A stretch of DNA of 6,427 nt, from the NCBI GenBank assembly GCA_934234185.1, contig CAKQHO010000154.1, forward strand, positions 1-6,427, written 5' to 3'. The position numbers and the translations under genes are program-made. The DNA is from an uncultured Psychrobacillus sp. (GTDB lineage: Bacteria > Bacillota > Bacilli > Bacillales_A > Planococcaceae). Each line of letters opens with the position of its first letter. The first letter of the stretch is position 1. Of this stretch, positions 1 to 4,507 are shown in pieces. The notes beneath the pieces were generated by a model. That model was given only the letters and a program-made list of their open reading frames with translations. It was not told the origin of the DNA and made no database searches.

Positions 1-12
1 GTGGAGAGTTCA

Positions 13-315
13 ATGATGAAAACAATTACAACCGACGAATTACTAGAAAAAGTGGACAACGGCGAAGAGGTTAGCATTATAGATGTGAGAGAAAAAGAAG
101 AGGTTGCTACAGGAATTATCCCTGGAGCAGCACATATAGCTTTGGGTGACGTGGAAGCAAGCATGGACTCCATCGATAAGTCAAAGCCTCACTATATTAT
201 CTGTAAGGCAGGCGGCAGAAGTGCGATGGCTTGTCAATTCCTAGAGGAAAACGGCTATGACGTGACAAACGTTGCAGGCGGAATGATGGACTGGGAAGGC
301 GAAATCGAACTATAA
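13..315 (+). CDS. Single-domain rhodanese-like protein
   Basis: This is a small cytoplasmic rhodanese-fold protein of about 100 residues, a class that carries sulfur as a persulfide on a catalytic cysteine. Counting from the ATG at 13, the sequence has an N-terminal ITTDELLEK segment, the IIDVRE strand-turn typical of the fold, a GIIPGAAHIALGD stretch, and the active loop C-K-A-G-G-R with the cysteine at residue 64. The loop fits the six-residue CxxGxR form of sulfurtransferases. The C-terminal NVAGGMMDWEG matches the usual end of the domain. The frame is open back to a GTG at position 1, but GGAG at 3-6 is well placed for ATG at 13, and ATG at 16 is almost as good. No upstream sequence is available to exclude an earlier start. 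A strong terminator follows within 25 bases, so the gene ends its transcript. The exact sulfur acceptor cannot be inferred. Confidence 0.93.
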   Translation: MMKTITTDELLEKVDNGEEVSIIDVREKEEVATGIIPGAAHIALGDVEASMDSIDKSKPHYIICKAGGRSAMACQFLEENGYDVTNVAGGMMDWEGEIEL

Positions 316-337
316 AAGCTATTGTACACTGTTCATG

Positions 338-373
338 AAATACCCCTTCATCGAAAGATGGAGGGGTATTTTT
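338..373 (+). terminator. Intrinsic terminator after the rhodanese gene
   Basis: A 15-bp stem (338-352 with 357-371, one G-T wobble) closes on a GAAA tetraloop, and the 3' side ends in five Ts at 369-373. It lies 22 bases after the rhodanese stop codon and should end that transcript. Confidence 0.93.
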
Positions 374-440
374 AACAAAAAATGAATACATAGTCCAAGG
401 AGGTATTGTCAGAATACGAACCTAAAATACTGAAAGTGAC

Positions 441-512
441 ATGATTTTAATTTATCCTATCGAAGGAAGAGACCTGAGGACTCTATCTTTGAATAGTGAC
501 ATACTCACATAA
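441..512 (+). other. Possible 23-codon mini-ORF or gene remnant
   Basis: ATG at 441 opens 23 codons ending in TAA at 510-512. The middle reads YPIEGRDLRTLSLNSDILT, which looks like the end of a real protein, and a terminator begins right after the stop. The ATG overlaps as ATGA the stop of a preceding 12-codon frame at 406-444 (TTG start, reading SEYEPKILKVT). AAGGAGG at 397-403 lies upstream, but its 2-base gap to that TTG is too short for normal initiation. There is no close ribosome binding site for the ATG itself. A decayed gene is as likely as a working small ORF. Apart from this, 374-510 holds nothing I can assign. Confidence 0.2.
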
Positions 513-544
513 AAAGGACCAACTTTAATAAGTCGGTCCTTTTT
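511..544. terminator. Bidirectional intrinsic terminator
   Basis: The ten bases AAAAAGGACC at 511-520 pair with GGTCCTTTTT at 535-544, and after one A-C mismatch four further pairs (522-525 with 530-533) close a TAAT loop. Both strands end in a T-run. On the minus strand it follows the acetyltransferase gene by about 75 bases and probably ends the serine hydrolase-acetyltransferase transcript. On the + strand it would stop anything transcribed through 374-510. Confidence 0.88.
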
Positions 545-561
545 CATCAAGTCTTGTCTTA

Positions 562-589
562 TTTAACTAATGCCCCCGTTAGTGGAATA
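562..589 (-). repeat. G-rich interspersed palindrome, copy 1
   Basis: The + strand core CCCCCGTTAGTGGAA lies at 573-587. A short dyad (ACTAA at 566-570, TTAGT at 579-583) flanks the C-rich centre. It sits downstream of the acetyltransferase gene and ahead of the bidirectional terminator. A second half-copy, ATTAGTTCAA at 601-610, lies between it and the acetyltransferase stop codon. Three more copies occur in this window between other minus-strand genes. Confidence 0.6.
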
Positions 590-617
590 ATTTCTCTCTC
601 ATTAGTTCAAAGAAATG

Positions 618-1181
618 TCATTTCTGAAACTCTGTATTTAACAAACCATATACCCACATATCTTTATATTTTCCAGTAACACTGTGACATTCAAACTGTC
701 TTAAATAACCTTCTTCTTTGAAGTTGAATTTTTTTAAGATCTCCTTTGAAGCAACATTTTCAGCACTAACAAAGGCTTGGATTCTTACTAAATCTAACTG
801 ACTAAATCCTAAAAACAAAACTTCACGTATAGCTTCAGACATGATTCCACGACGCCAGTGTTTTTCTGATAATTCATAGCCAACTTCAGCCCGCTTGCCT
901 TCAAATTCACTTAAAAAGATAGTACCAATAATTTCATCTGTTACTTTGTCAGCAATTGCAAAACGAATAATCCATCCATCATCATAGCCTTTGTTCCATA
1001 AGTTGATTATTTCATAACTTCTTTCTAAAGTTTCTGGTCCATTCCAATCAAGATTACGGTATACATTTTCATTTGAATAATATTTCTGTAAAGCTGGTGC
1101 ATCTTCCAATCTTAATCTTCTTAATCGTATTTTTTCAGTTTCTCGTACTGGAAATTCTATAAATATTTTAGTGAAATCCAT
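618..1181 (-). CDS. GNAT-family N-acetyltransferase, RimJ/RimL type
   Basis: This 187-residue protein has the usual length and layout of RimJ/RimL-like GNAT enzymes, which transfer an acetyl group from acetyl-CoA to an amine. The N-terminal segment RLRRLRLEDAPALQKYYSN (about 19-37) matches the family's opening strand and helix. The core has EVGYELSEKHWRRGIMSEAI (99-118), where RRGIM at 110-114 is the acetyl-CoA pyrophosphate-binding turn. The late motif AENVASKEILKKFNFKEEGY (140-159) is the conserved asparagine/serine helix and the following strand. ATG at 1181 is preceded by AAGGGGGGAT, a G-rich ribosome binding site. The gene follows the serine hydrolase by 58 bases with no terminator between, so co-transcription is likely. 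The substrate cannot be told: relatives modify ribosomal protein N-termini, antibiotics or small metabolites. An accessory or resistance-type role fits the setting but is inference. Confidence 0.93.
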   Translation of the reverse strand: MDFTKIFIEFPVRETEKIRLRRLRLEDAPALQKYYSNENVYRNLDWNGPETLERSYEIINLWNKGYDDGWIIRFAIADKVTDEIIGTIFLSEFEGKRAEVGYELSEKHWRRGIMSEAIREVLFLGFSQLDLVRIQAFVSAENVASKEILKKFNFKEEGYLRQFECHSVTGKYKDMWVYGLLNTEFQK

Positions 1182-1203
1182 TTTTATCCCCCCTTGAAAA
1201 AAT

Positions 1204-1228
1204 AATCAACGACCCCGTTAGTTCAATA
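1204..1228 (-). repeat. G-rich interspersed palindrome, copy 2
   Basis: The + strand core ACCCCGTTAGTTCAA at 1212-1226 fits the shared consensus. An inner dyad AACG/CGTT (1208-1211 with 1216-1219) surrounds the C-rich centre. It fills much of the 58-base gap between the serine hydrolase stop codon and the acetyltransferase ribosome binding site. It has no T-tail directly after it on the minus strand and does not look like a terminator. Confidence 0.6.
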
Positions 1229-1239
1229 TGAAACACTTT

Positions 1240-2373
1240 TCATAAGGAATCTATGAATACGTCTATAACCTTATCACAAATGTCATGATGAGCGGTTCCG
1301 TCAAAATTGAGTAAGACAACTACCCCCAAGTTAAGTTCAGGAACCATTGTTATCAGCGACCTTACAGCCATTTGACCTCCCCCGTGTTCTATAACTTTAA
1401 ATCCTCTATACATGTCAGTAAACCATGCAAGTCCGTAACTTCTGACTTCACTTCCAAATCTCCATTCCTCACTGACAAGATGAATAGGTTTTTGCATTTC
1501 TTCAACTAAATCTGAACGTAAGATATTCTGCTCTTTATTTAAGTGAAACGCTAAATATTCCCCTAAGTCATTTGCCGATGAATACAAATAACCGATCGGA
1601 GCTGAAATTGAGTTTTTTGGAAAAGGTGTTTCTATTTTATTTTCGCCCATGTAATATCTTGCACTATTTGAATCTCCTTCAACTTCATTGGAATCGTTAG
1701 TTGTCCTATTCATCTTTAAGGGAGTAAGTATTTCATTTCTAAGATGGTTTTCCCAATTGGAATCTGTAACTTTTTCGAATAGATCTGCCAGGATTACATA
1801 CGAATCTGTGCAATAATTCCATCCCTTCCCCACTAGGTACTCCAATTCAACTTTTTGGAACCATTTCGTTACATCTTCTCTAGTTTGTACACTTCTAATC
1901 TCATCCTCTGTAAGATTGTAAAAGTCTAGTGCTTCTTGGAATTCAGTAGGTGTTTCAGAAAAAATTTCTCTGACGTTCGGAGCTATCATATTTGCAATTC
2001 CTAAATTAGAAGGAAAACCAGCCGTATGAGATAAGATCTGCCGTATTGTAATCGTATCACTTTGATGTTTATTTTTGGTCCTGAAGTATGGTAAGTATTT
2101 AACAACAGTATCATCCAATGAAATCAGGTTCTTTTCAACAAGTTGCATTATCGATAGTGCCATAAAATTCTTTGAAATACTTTGGATGCTCATTAATGTT
2201 TCTCCATCAATTGGTTGGTTTAAAGGCTGAATTTGTGAGTATCCAAAACCTTTAGAATAGATAATTTCTGAGTCTTTTACAATTGCAACGCTCAACCCAA
2301 CTCCCTGATGGTTATTAATAAGTTCATTAATATAATCTGTTATTTGCTTTAGTTTGTATTTTGATTGTTTCAT
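1240..2373 (-). CDS. Serine hydrolase, class C beta-lactamase-like
   Basis: This 377-residue protein belongs to the beta-lactamase/penicillin-binding-protein-like serine hydrolases (AmpC, EstB and D-aminopeptidase relatives). The SxxK motif is S65-I-S-K68, with the nucleophile serine and general-base lysine. The helix-turn ILSHTAGF at 113-120 is a family hallmark. The second motif is Y187-C-T189, so the tyrosine is kept but the asparagine of YxN is a threonine. The third motif is the HGG at 330-332, in the place of KTG/HxG. The N-terminus is hydrophilic, with no signal peptide or membrane segment, so a cytoplasmic enzyme is predicted. That argues against a classical secreted beta-lactamase and favours an esterase or peptidase-like activity. 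ATG at 2373 has AAGGAG six bases upstream. It probably heads a transcript with the acetyltransferase. The actual substrate is unknown. Confidence 0.92.
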   Translation of the reverse strand: MKQSKYKLKQITDYINELINNHQGVGLSVAIVKDSEIIYSKGFGYSQIQPLNQPIDGETLMSIQSISKNFMALSIMQLVEKNLISLDDTVVKYLPYFRTKNKHQSDTITIRQILSHTAGFPSNLGIANMIAPNVREIFSETPTEFQEALDFYNLTEDEIRSVQTREDVTKWFQKVELEYLVGKGWNYCTDSYVILADLFEKVTDSNWENHLRNEILTPLKMNRTTNDSNEVEGDSNSARYYMGENKIETPFPKNSISAPIGYLYSSANDLGEYLAFHLNKEQNILRSDLVEEMQKPIHLVSEEWRFGSEVRSYGLAWFTDMYRGFKVIEHGGGQMAVRSLITMVPELNLGVVVLLNFDGTAHHDICDKVIDVFIDSL

Positions 2374-2433
2374 ACTTGTCTCCTTTATTCATAAAATTAT
2401 TTTCACAACTCATCATTTATTAGAGGTGATTAG

Positions 2434-2461
2434 ATTATATCTGACTTACATTACCTGAAAA
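2434..2461 (-). promoter_or_regulatory. Probable SigA promoter for the serine hydrolase gene
   Basis: On the minus strand a perfect TATAAT (2439-2434) lies 16 bases after TTTTCA (2461-2456), a 4/6 match to the -35 consensus. It is about 60 bases upstream of the serine hydrolase start and downstream of the terminator of the preceding minus-strand gene, so the serine hydrolase-acetyltransferase pair likely has its own promoter. Confidence 0.55.
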
Positions 2462-2484
2462 TACCTCAAACTTATTTCACAAAA

Positions 2485-2521
2485 GAAAATAAGCCAATGT
2501 GTTATAAAAACACATTGGCTT
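2485..2521 (-). terminator. Intrinsic terminator after the CD3324-family gene
   Basis: A perfect 13-bp stem (2491-2503 with 2509-2521) closes on a five-base loop. On the minus strand it is followed by ATTTTC, a short T-run. It starts 3 bases after the stop codon of the CD3324-family gene and separates that gene from the serine hydrolase unit. Confidence 0.85.
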
Positions 2522-2524
2522 AAT

Positions 2525-2809
2525 TCAAAAGGTTGTTCTTTTTCTTTTTTCATTTAGTACAATTCTTTGAATACTCTTTGATGACAAATAATATTTCCCG
2601 CCCAAAATAGTCATATCCATTCCAGATAGATAATCGTTATAAATATTAGAATTTCTTAAATCCAATTCTCTTCTAGTAGCAGTATTGGAACCCCAACACT
2701 TTTTATTATCTTCTCTTCGTGGAATATAAATATGTTCACCATCAACATATTTTTGTATTAACTTTACTAACTCAGCTGGTAGAATATCCTTTGCTTTTTT
2801 ATAGCTCAT
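2525..2809 (-). CDS. CD3324 family protein (Mor-like HTH)
   Basis: The 94-residue protein starts MSYKKAKDILPAELVKLIQ and continues with YVDGEHIYIPRREDNKKCWG. This matches my recollection of the short CD3324 family of Firmicutes, whose C-terminal half resembles the helix-turn-helix of Mu Mor-type activators. The expected HTH lies at about residues 55-80, with NDYLSGMDMTILGGKYYLSS followed by KSIQRIVL. The YYLS-KSIQRI part is the presumed recognition helix. The frame stays open to 2851, but ATG at 2809 has AGGAG seven bases upstream and begins the family's normal N-terminus. Four of those five Shine-Dalgarno bases can pair in a leader hairpin. Basic residues dominate the C-terminus, consistent with nucleic acid binding. 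No target is known to me. The gene has its own terminator and a long leader. Small size and DNA-binding character are seen; a regulatory role is inference. Confidence 0.85.
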   Translation of the reverse strand: MSYKKAKDILPAELVKLIQKYVDGEHIYIPRREDNKKCWGSNTATRRELDLRNSNIYNDYLSGMDMTILGGKYYLSSKSIQRIVLNEKRKRTTF

Positions 2810-2817
2810 TTTTGCAC

Positions 2818-2844
2818 TCCTAAATGTTAATATTTGTTTTAGGA
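2818..2844 (-). promoter_or_regulatory. Hairpin covering the Shine-Dalgarno of the CD3324-family gene
   Basis: On the minus-strand transcript TCCTAAA (2844-2838) can pair perfectly with TTTAGGA (2824-2818), leaving a 13-base loop. The 3' arm contains four of the five bases of the AGGAG ribosome binding site (2821-2817). Formed, it would reduce translation of the downstream gene. It is AT-rich and short, so stability is modest. Confidence 0.4.
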
Positions 2845-2848
2845 ATAA

Positions 2849-2894
2849 CAAAGGCTATTTTTTTATATTATTATGCAATAGCCTTTGCTATGCA
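2849..2894 (-). promoter_or_regulatory. Pair of mutually exclusive leader hairpins
   Basis: Read on the minus strand, hairpin A pairs TGCATAGC (2894-2887) with GCTATTGCA (2882-2874), giving eight pairs with one bulged T and an AAAG loop. Hairpin B pairs CAAAGGCTAT (2887-2878) with ATAGCCTTTG (2858-2849), giving ten perfect pairs and a 19-base loop. They share 2878-2887 and cannot form together. Hairpin A overlaps the last codon and stop of the mini-ORF at 2888-2914, and hairpin B starts on the next base. After B comes only a weak T-rich stretch, so a terminator function is uncertain. Confidence 0.45.
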
Positions 2895-2914
2895 AAAATA
2901 ATATTTCTCCTCAT
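2888..2914 (-). CDS. Possible 8-residue leader peptide (MRRNIIFA)
   Basis: ATG at 2914 opens eight codons, MRRNIIFA, ending in TAG at 2890-2888. It is preceded by AAGGAGG (2930-2924) with a nine-base spacing, one of the strongest ribosome binding sites in the window. The stop codon lies inside hairpin A and directly before hairpin B, the usual geometry of ribosome-stalling or attenuation leaders. I do not recognise the peptide from known resistance leaders. Confidence 0.45.
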   Translation of the reverse strand: MRRNIIFA

Positions 2915-2934
2915 ACTACCAATCCTCCTTGCAT
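2911..2934 (-). CDS. Possible 7-residue upstream mini-ORF (MQGGLVV)
   Basis: ATG at 2934 opens MQGGLVV, and its TGA overlaps the ATG of the next mini-ORF as ATGA. The AGGAGG that serves the second mini-ORF is encoded within it. Its own binding site is weak (AGGAAAG about 11 bases upstream), so it may be chance. If translated, the overlap would couple the two peptides. Confidence 0.25.
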   Translation of the reverse strand: MQGGLVV

Positions 2935-2969
2935 TTTAGCTTACTCTTTCCTAGAATTCCGTTTTAATT

Positions 2970-3059
2970 TTACTCCTTATTATACCAATTATTTTCAGAA
3001 CATGTTAGAAACCAAATCCCTTCATCCATTGCAGTTATAAGTTGTTTCAAAATTAAACT
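2970..3059 (-). pseudogene. Possible C-terminal coding remnant
   Basis: A minus-strand frame open from 3059 to the TAA at 2970-2972 ends in MDEGIWFLTCSENNWYNKE. It looks like a natural protein C-terminus (aromatic and acidic residues, codon-like composition), but it has no ribosome binding site before its only ATG (3029) and is cut upstream by a stop. The TATAAT of the leader promoter lies in its Tyr-Asn codons. I do not recognise the protein, and chance is quite possible. Confidence 0.2.
2979..3008 (-). promoter_or_regulatory. Probable promoter with extended -10 for the CD3324-family leader
   Basis: On the minus strand a perfect TATAAT (2984-2979) is preceded by TGG, giving the extended -10 form TGnTATAAT. 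A weak -35, CTAACA (3008-3003), lies 18 bases upstream. Transcription would start near 2972, leaving a leader of roughly 160 bases before the CD3324-family start codon. Confidence 0.55.
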
Positions 3060-3069
3060 TTAACACCTT

Positions 3070-3102
3070 GTTGTTCAACTAACCCGCCCCGTTTGTACAA
3101 TT
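3070..3102 (-). repeat. G-rich interspersed palindrome, copy 3
   Basis: The + strand core GCCCCGTTTGTACAA lies at 3086-3100. On the left, TTGTTCAACTAACCC (3070-3084) matches the complement of the right arm, so the whole is an imperfect palindrome of about 33 bases with a GC-rich centre. It lies between the membrane protein gene and the CD3324-family leader, about 40 bases from copy 4. Confidence 0.6.
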
Positions 3103-3130
3103 AAGGAATTCAACAAAAGACCTTTAATCC

Positions 3131-3159
3131 TTCTTGAAGCCCCCGCTAGTTGAGTAAGG
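3131..3159 (-). repeat. G-rich interspersed palindrome, copy 4
   Basis: The + strand core CCCCCGCTAGTTGAG lies at 3140-3154, in the same orientation as the other three copies. The left arm (TTCTTGAAG) is more diverged. Between copies 3 and 4, AATTCCTT-like and AAGGATT-like segments can also pair, so the two copies may be parts of one larger folded element of about 90 bases. Confidence 0.55.
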
Positions 3160-3189
3160 AATGAATAACTACTAGCTAGGACAGAACTT

Positions 3190-3732
3190 TTATGTATATT
3201 TTTCATTTTTTGATAGGAAAAAGTAATAATAGCTAACTAAAAATAATACTTCCAGTAATAATAAAATACCCATTATAGTAGTTGCTAATATGTTAAAGTA
3301 AGCACTTATACCTGCTAGAATGAATAGCAACATCATAATGTTTATTAGATTGTATAACAGTGCTTTATTCTTTTTGCTATTTAAACCGTCCAATAGTTCG
3401 GAGATAATGGCAAATATTATTAACATACCTGCAACAATAAACACAAGCCCACCAATAGCTATAATTACCGCAAGCGAAGTTGACAAAGGCATCGTTAACG
3501 GCGAATTACCTGTTATATTTAATAAGAAAAAGATAAAACTATGAGCAATCATTATAATTACATAAGGTCTAACCTTTAACAGTCTTTGATTTGTTCTTCC
3601 CAATTCGATTATCCCAAAAAATATGGCTATATATCCAATTATATTAGTTATATAATAAGTTGCTCCGATATCCAAAAAACTTAAATTTGTTTTGAAGAAA
3701 ACAAAGATTAATCCTACGAAAATAATTATCAT
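3190..3732 (-). CDS. Multi-pass membrane protein of unknown function
   Basis: The 180-residue protein is almost entirely hydrophobic, with about six predicted membrane segments near 1-13, 26-43, 55-73, 87-110, 127-147 and 150-173. Short loops carry the charge, such as ELGRTNQRLLKVR at 43-55 and DGLNSKKNK at 115-123. The stretch SFLDIGATYYITNIIGY (18-34) looks like a conserved signature of small Bacillales membrane proteins, but I cannot attach a function. ATG at 3732 is preceded by AAGGAGGGGG, a strong ribosome binding site. No clear promoter is visible just upstream, although TATAAA-like boxes exist near 3750-3815. No terminator follows it, so its transcript could run on into the CD3324-family leader. 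No transporter or enzyme motif is visible. Confidence 0.85.
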   Translation of the reverse strand: MIIIFVGLIFVFFKTNLSFLDIGATYYITNIIGYIAIFFGIIELGRTNQRLLKVRPYVIIMIAHSFIFFLLNITGNSPLTMPLSTSLAVIIAIGGLVFIVAGMLIIFAIISELLDGLNSKKNKALLYNLINIMMLLFILAGISAYFNILATTIMGILLLLEVLFLVSYYYFFLSKNEKYT

Positions 3733-3810
3733 AAATAACTTCCCCCTCCTTTATAGTTAGTTCATATTTATAACTAGAATCGGCAAACCTTCTTACCCTA
3801 AACTTCCTTT

Positions 3811-3837
3811 ATAAACATTGATGTATCAACGGTTTAT
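3811..3837. repeat. 27-base imperfect dyad upstream of the membrane protein gene
   Basis: ATAAAC at 3811-3816 pairs with GTTTAT at 3832-3837, and inside them TTGAT (3818-3822) pairs with ATCAA (3825-3829) around a two-base centre. A TATAAA box overlaps the left side on the minus strand, about 80 bases before the membrane protein start. An operator is possible; a recombination site is another option. The rest of 3733-3847 shows nothing I can assign. Confidence 0.3.
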
Positions 3838-3847
3838 GTTACGTCGT

Positions 3848-3880
3848 AAGGTGAGAAAAAATTTTTTCACCTTGATTTTT
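3848..3880 (+). terminator. Orphan + strand terminator-like hairpin
   Basis: AAGGTGA (3848-3854) pairs with TCACCTT (3867-3873), and the AT-rich interior can extend the stem. GATTTTTG follows on the + strand. No + strand gene lies upstream within the block, so it may be left over from a lost gene or act on antisense transcription. Confidence 0.5.
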
Positions 3881-3887
3881 GAATTAA

Positions 3888-4177
3888 TTGATATTTTTTA
3901 CAGATAGAGTATACGCTTCGCTAAAGCTAATGGAAATTATTAGCTTTTTCATCCACTATTTTGATGTACAATGGATCTCTGCAATGCTTATGTCGACGTA
4001 CCCTCCCATGTCTCTTCTTTATATGATATATAATTCTCTAGTAGCAGATGTAGTCATAAATAAGCAAGAAAATCCTTCGATATGGGCTTGTAACTCGCCT
4101 ATATATTAAAGGAAACGGAGGAGCGGTTTATTAAAGTATTAAAGAATTATACAATTGTAGAGGTAAGAAGGAATTAA
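3888..4177. pseudogene. Gene-poor stretch with traces of decayed coding sequence
   Basis: A + strand frame of 73 codons opens at a TTG (3888) and ends at 4107-4109, but it has no ribosome binding site. It also contains a terminator-like hairpin: AAAGCTAAT at 3923-3931 pairs with ATTAGCTTT at 3939-3947, followed by TTC. A second + frame at 4094-4177 reads KETEERFIKVLKNYTIVEV near its end and looks coding, but has no start. On the minus strand short coding-like pieces such as MGGYVDISIAEIHCTSK and YIKIVDEKANNFH appear in different frames with stops between. Together this suggests one or more degraded genes rather than a working ORF. I cannot name the ancestor. Confidence 0.25.
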
Positions 4178-4187
4178 TTTAAAGGAA

Positions 4188-4430
4188 CTACCGGAACAGG
4201 AAACGATTGATTTCCTTTAAGAATGTAAGTATTAAAATAAGTAATCCAGCAGCAAGGAAAATCCAGACAAACCAATTTTGGAAGTAGAACATTTCAGGTT
4301 CGGAGGGATAGCTGTTTTCATTTGTTTGGCCGAGCCAATAGACGTAGGAGTTTAGTCTTTCCAGTGTAAAAAGAAGTCCGCTAGTTAGAAGGAATCCTAC
4401 TGCTATAAGTGTTTGAATATATCTGTTCAA
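4188..4430 (-). CDS. Small two-helix membrane protein, TTG start
   Basis: The predicted 80-residue protein begins MNRYIQTLIAVGFLLTSGLL and has one membrane helix at about 5-23 and a second at about 53-70 (FVWIFLAAGLLILILTFL). A polar aromatic loop lies between them and a basic tail, KEINRFLFR, follows. The frame is open to an ATG at 4490, but the TTG at 4430 has a perfect AGGAGG (4443-4438) seven bases upstream, which decides the start. The longer start would also overlap the promoter region of the divergent gene. The topology suggests both ends on the same side, probably inside. I see no motif that gives a function and no terminator downstream. It is divergently arranged with the gene at 4508, sharing a 77-base gap. 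Confidence 0.75.
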   Translation of the reverse strand: MNRYIQTLIAVGFLLTSGLLFTLERLNSYVYWLGQTNENSYPSEPEMFYFQNWFVWIFLAAGLLILILTFLKEINRFLFR

Positions 4431-4507
4431 AGAAATACCTCCTGTCAAAGGAATAAATGGAATATATTTCATTTTATCACAAAGTAGCATGCGAAGGGGG
4501 AGAGAAA

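Noticed and set aside
197..391. Minus-strand 64-codon open frame over the rhodanese gene
   Set aside because: It is antisense to a gene with intact rhodanese motifs, spans the terminator hairpin and has no ribosome binding site.
2810..2851. Fourteen-residue N-terminal extension of the CD3324-family protein
   Set aside because: The extension covers the ribosome binding site for the internal ATG at 2809 and is not part of the family's normal start.
562..3159. Interpretation of the G-rich palindromes as integron attC sites
   Set aside because: They lack the long paired arms and recognisable R/L box structure of attC sites, and no integron integrase is visible.
562..3159. CRISPR array made from the four palindromes
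   Set aside because: The copies are hundreds of bases apart with genes between, diverged from each other, and without regular spacers or cas genes.
3320..3544. Plus-strand 74-codon open frame inside the membrane protein gene
   Set aside because: It is a shadow of the minus-strand gene, which has a strong ribosome binding site and regular hydrophobic segments.
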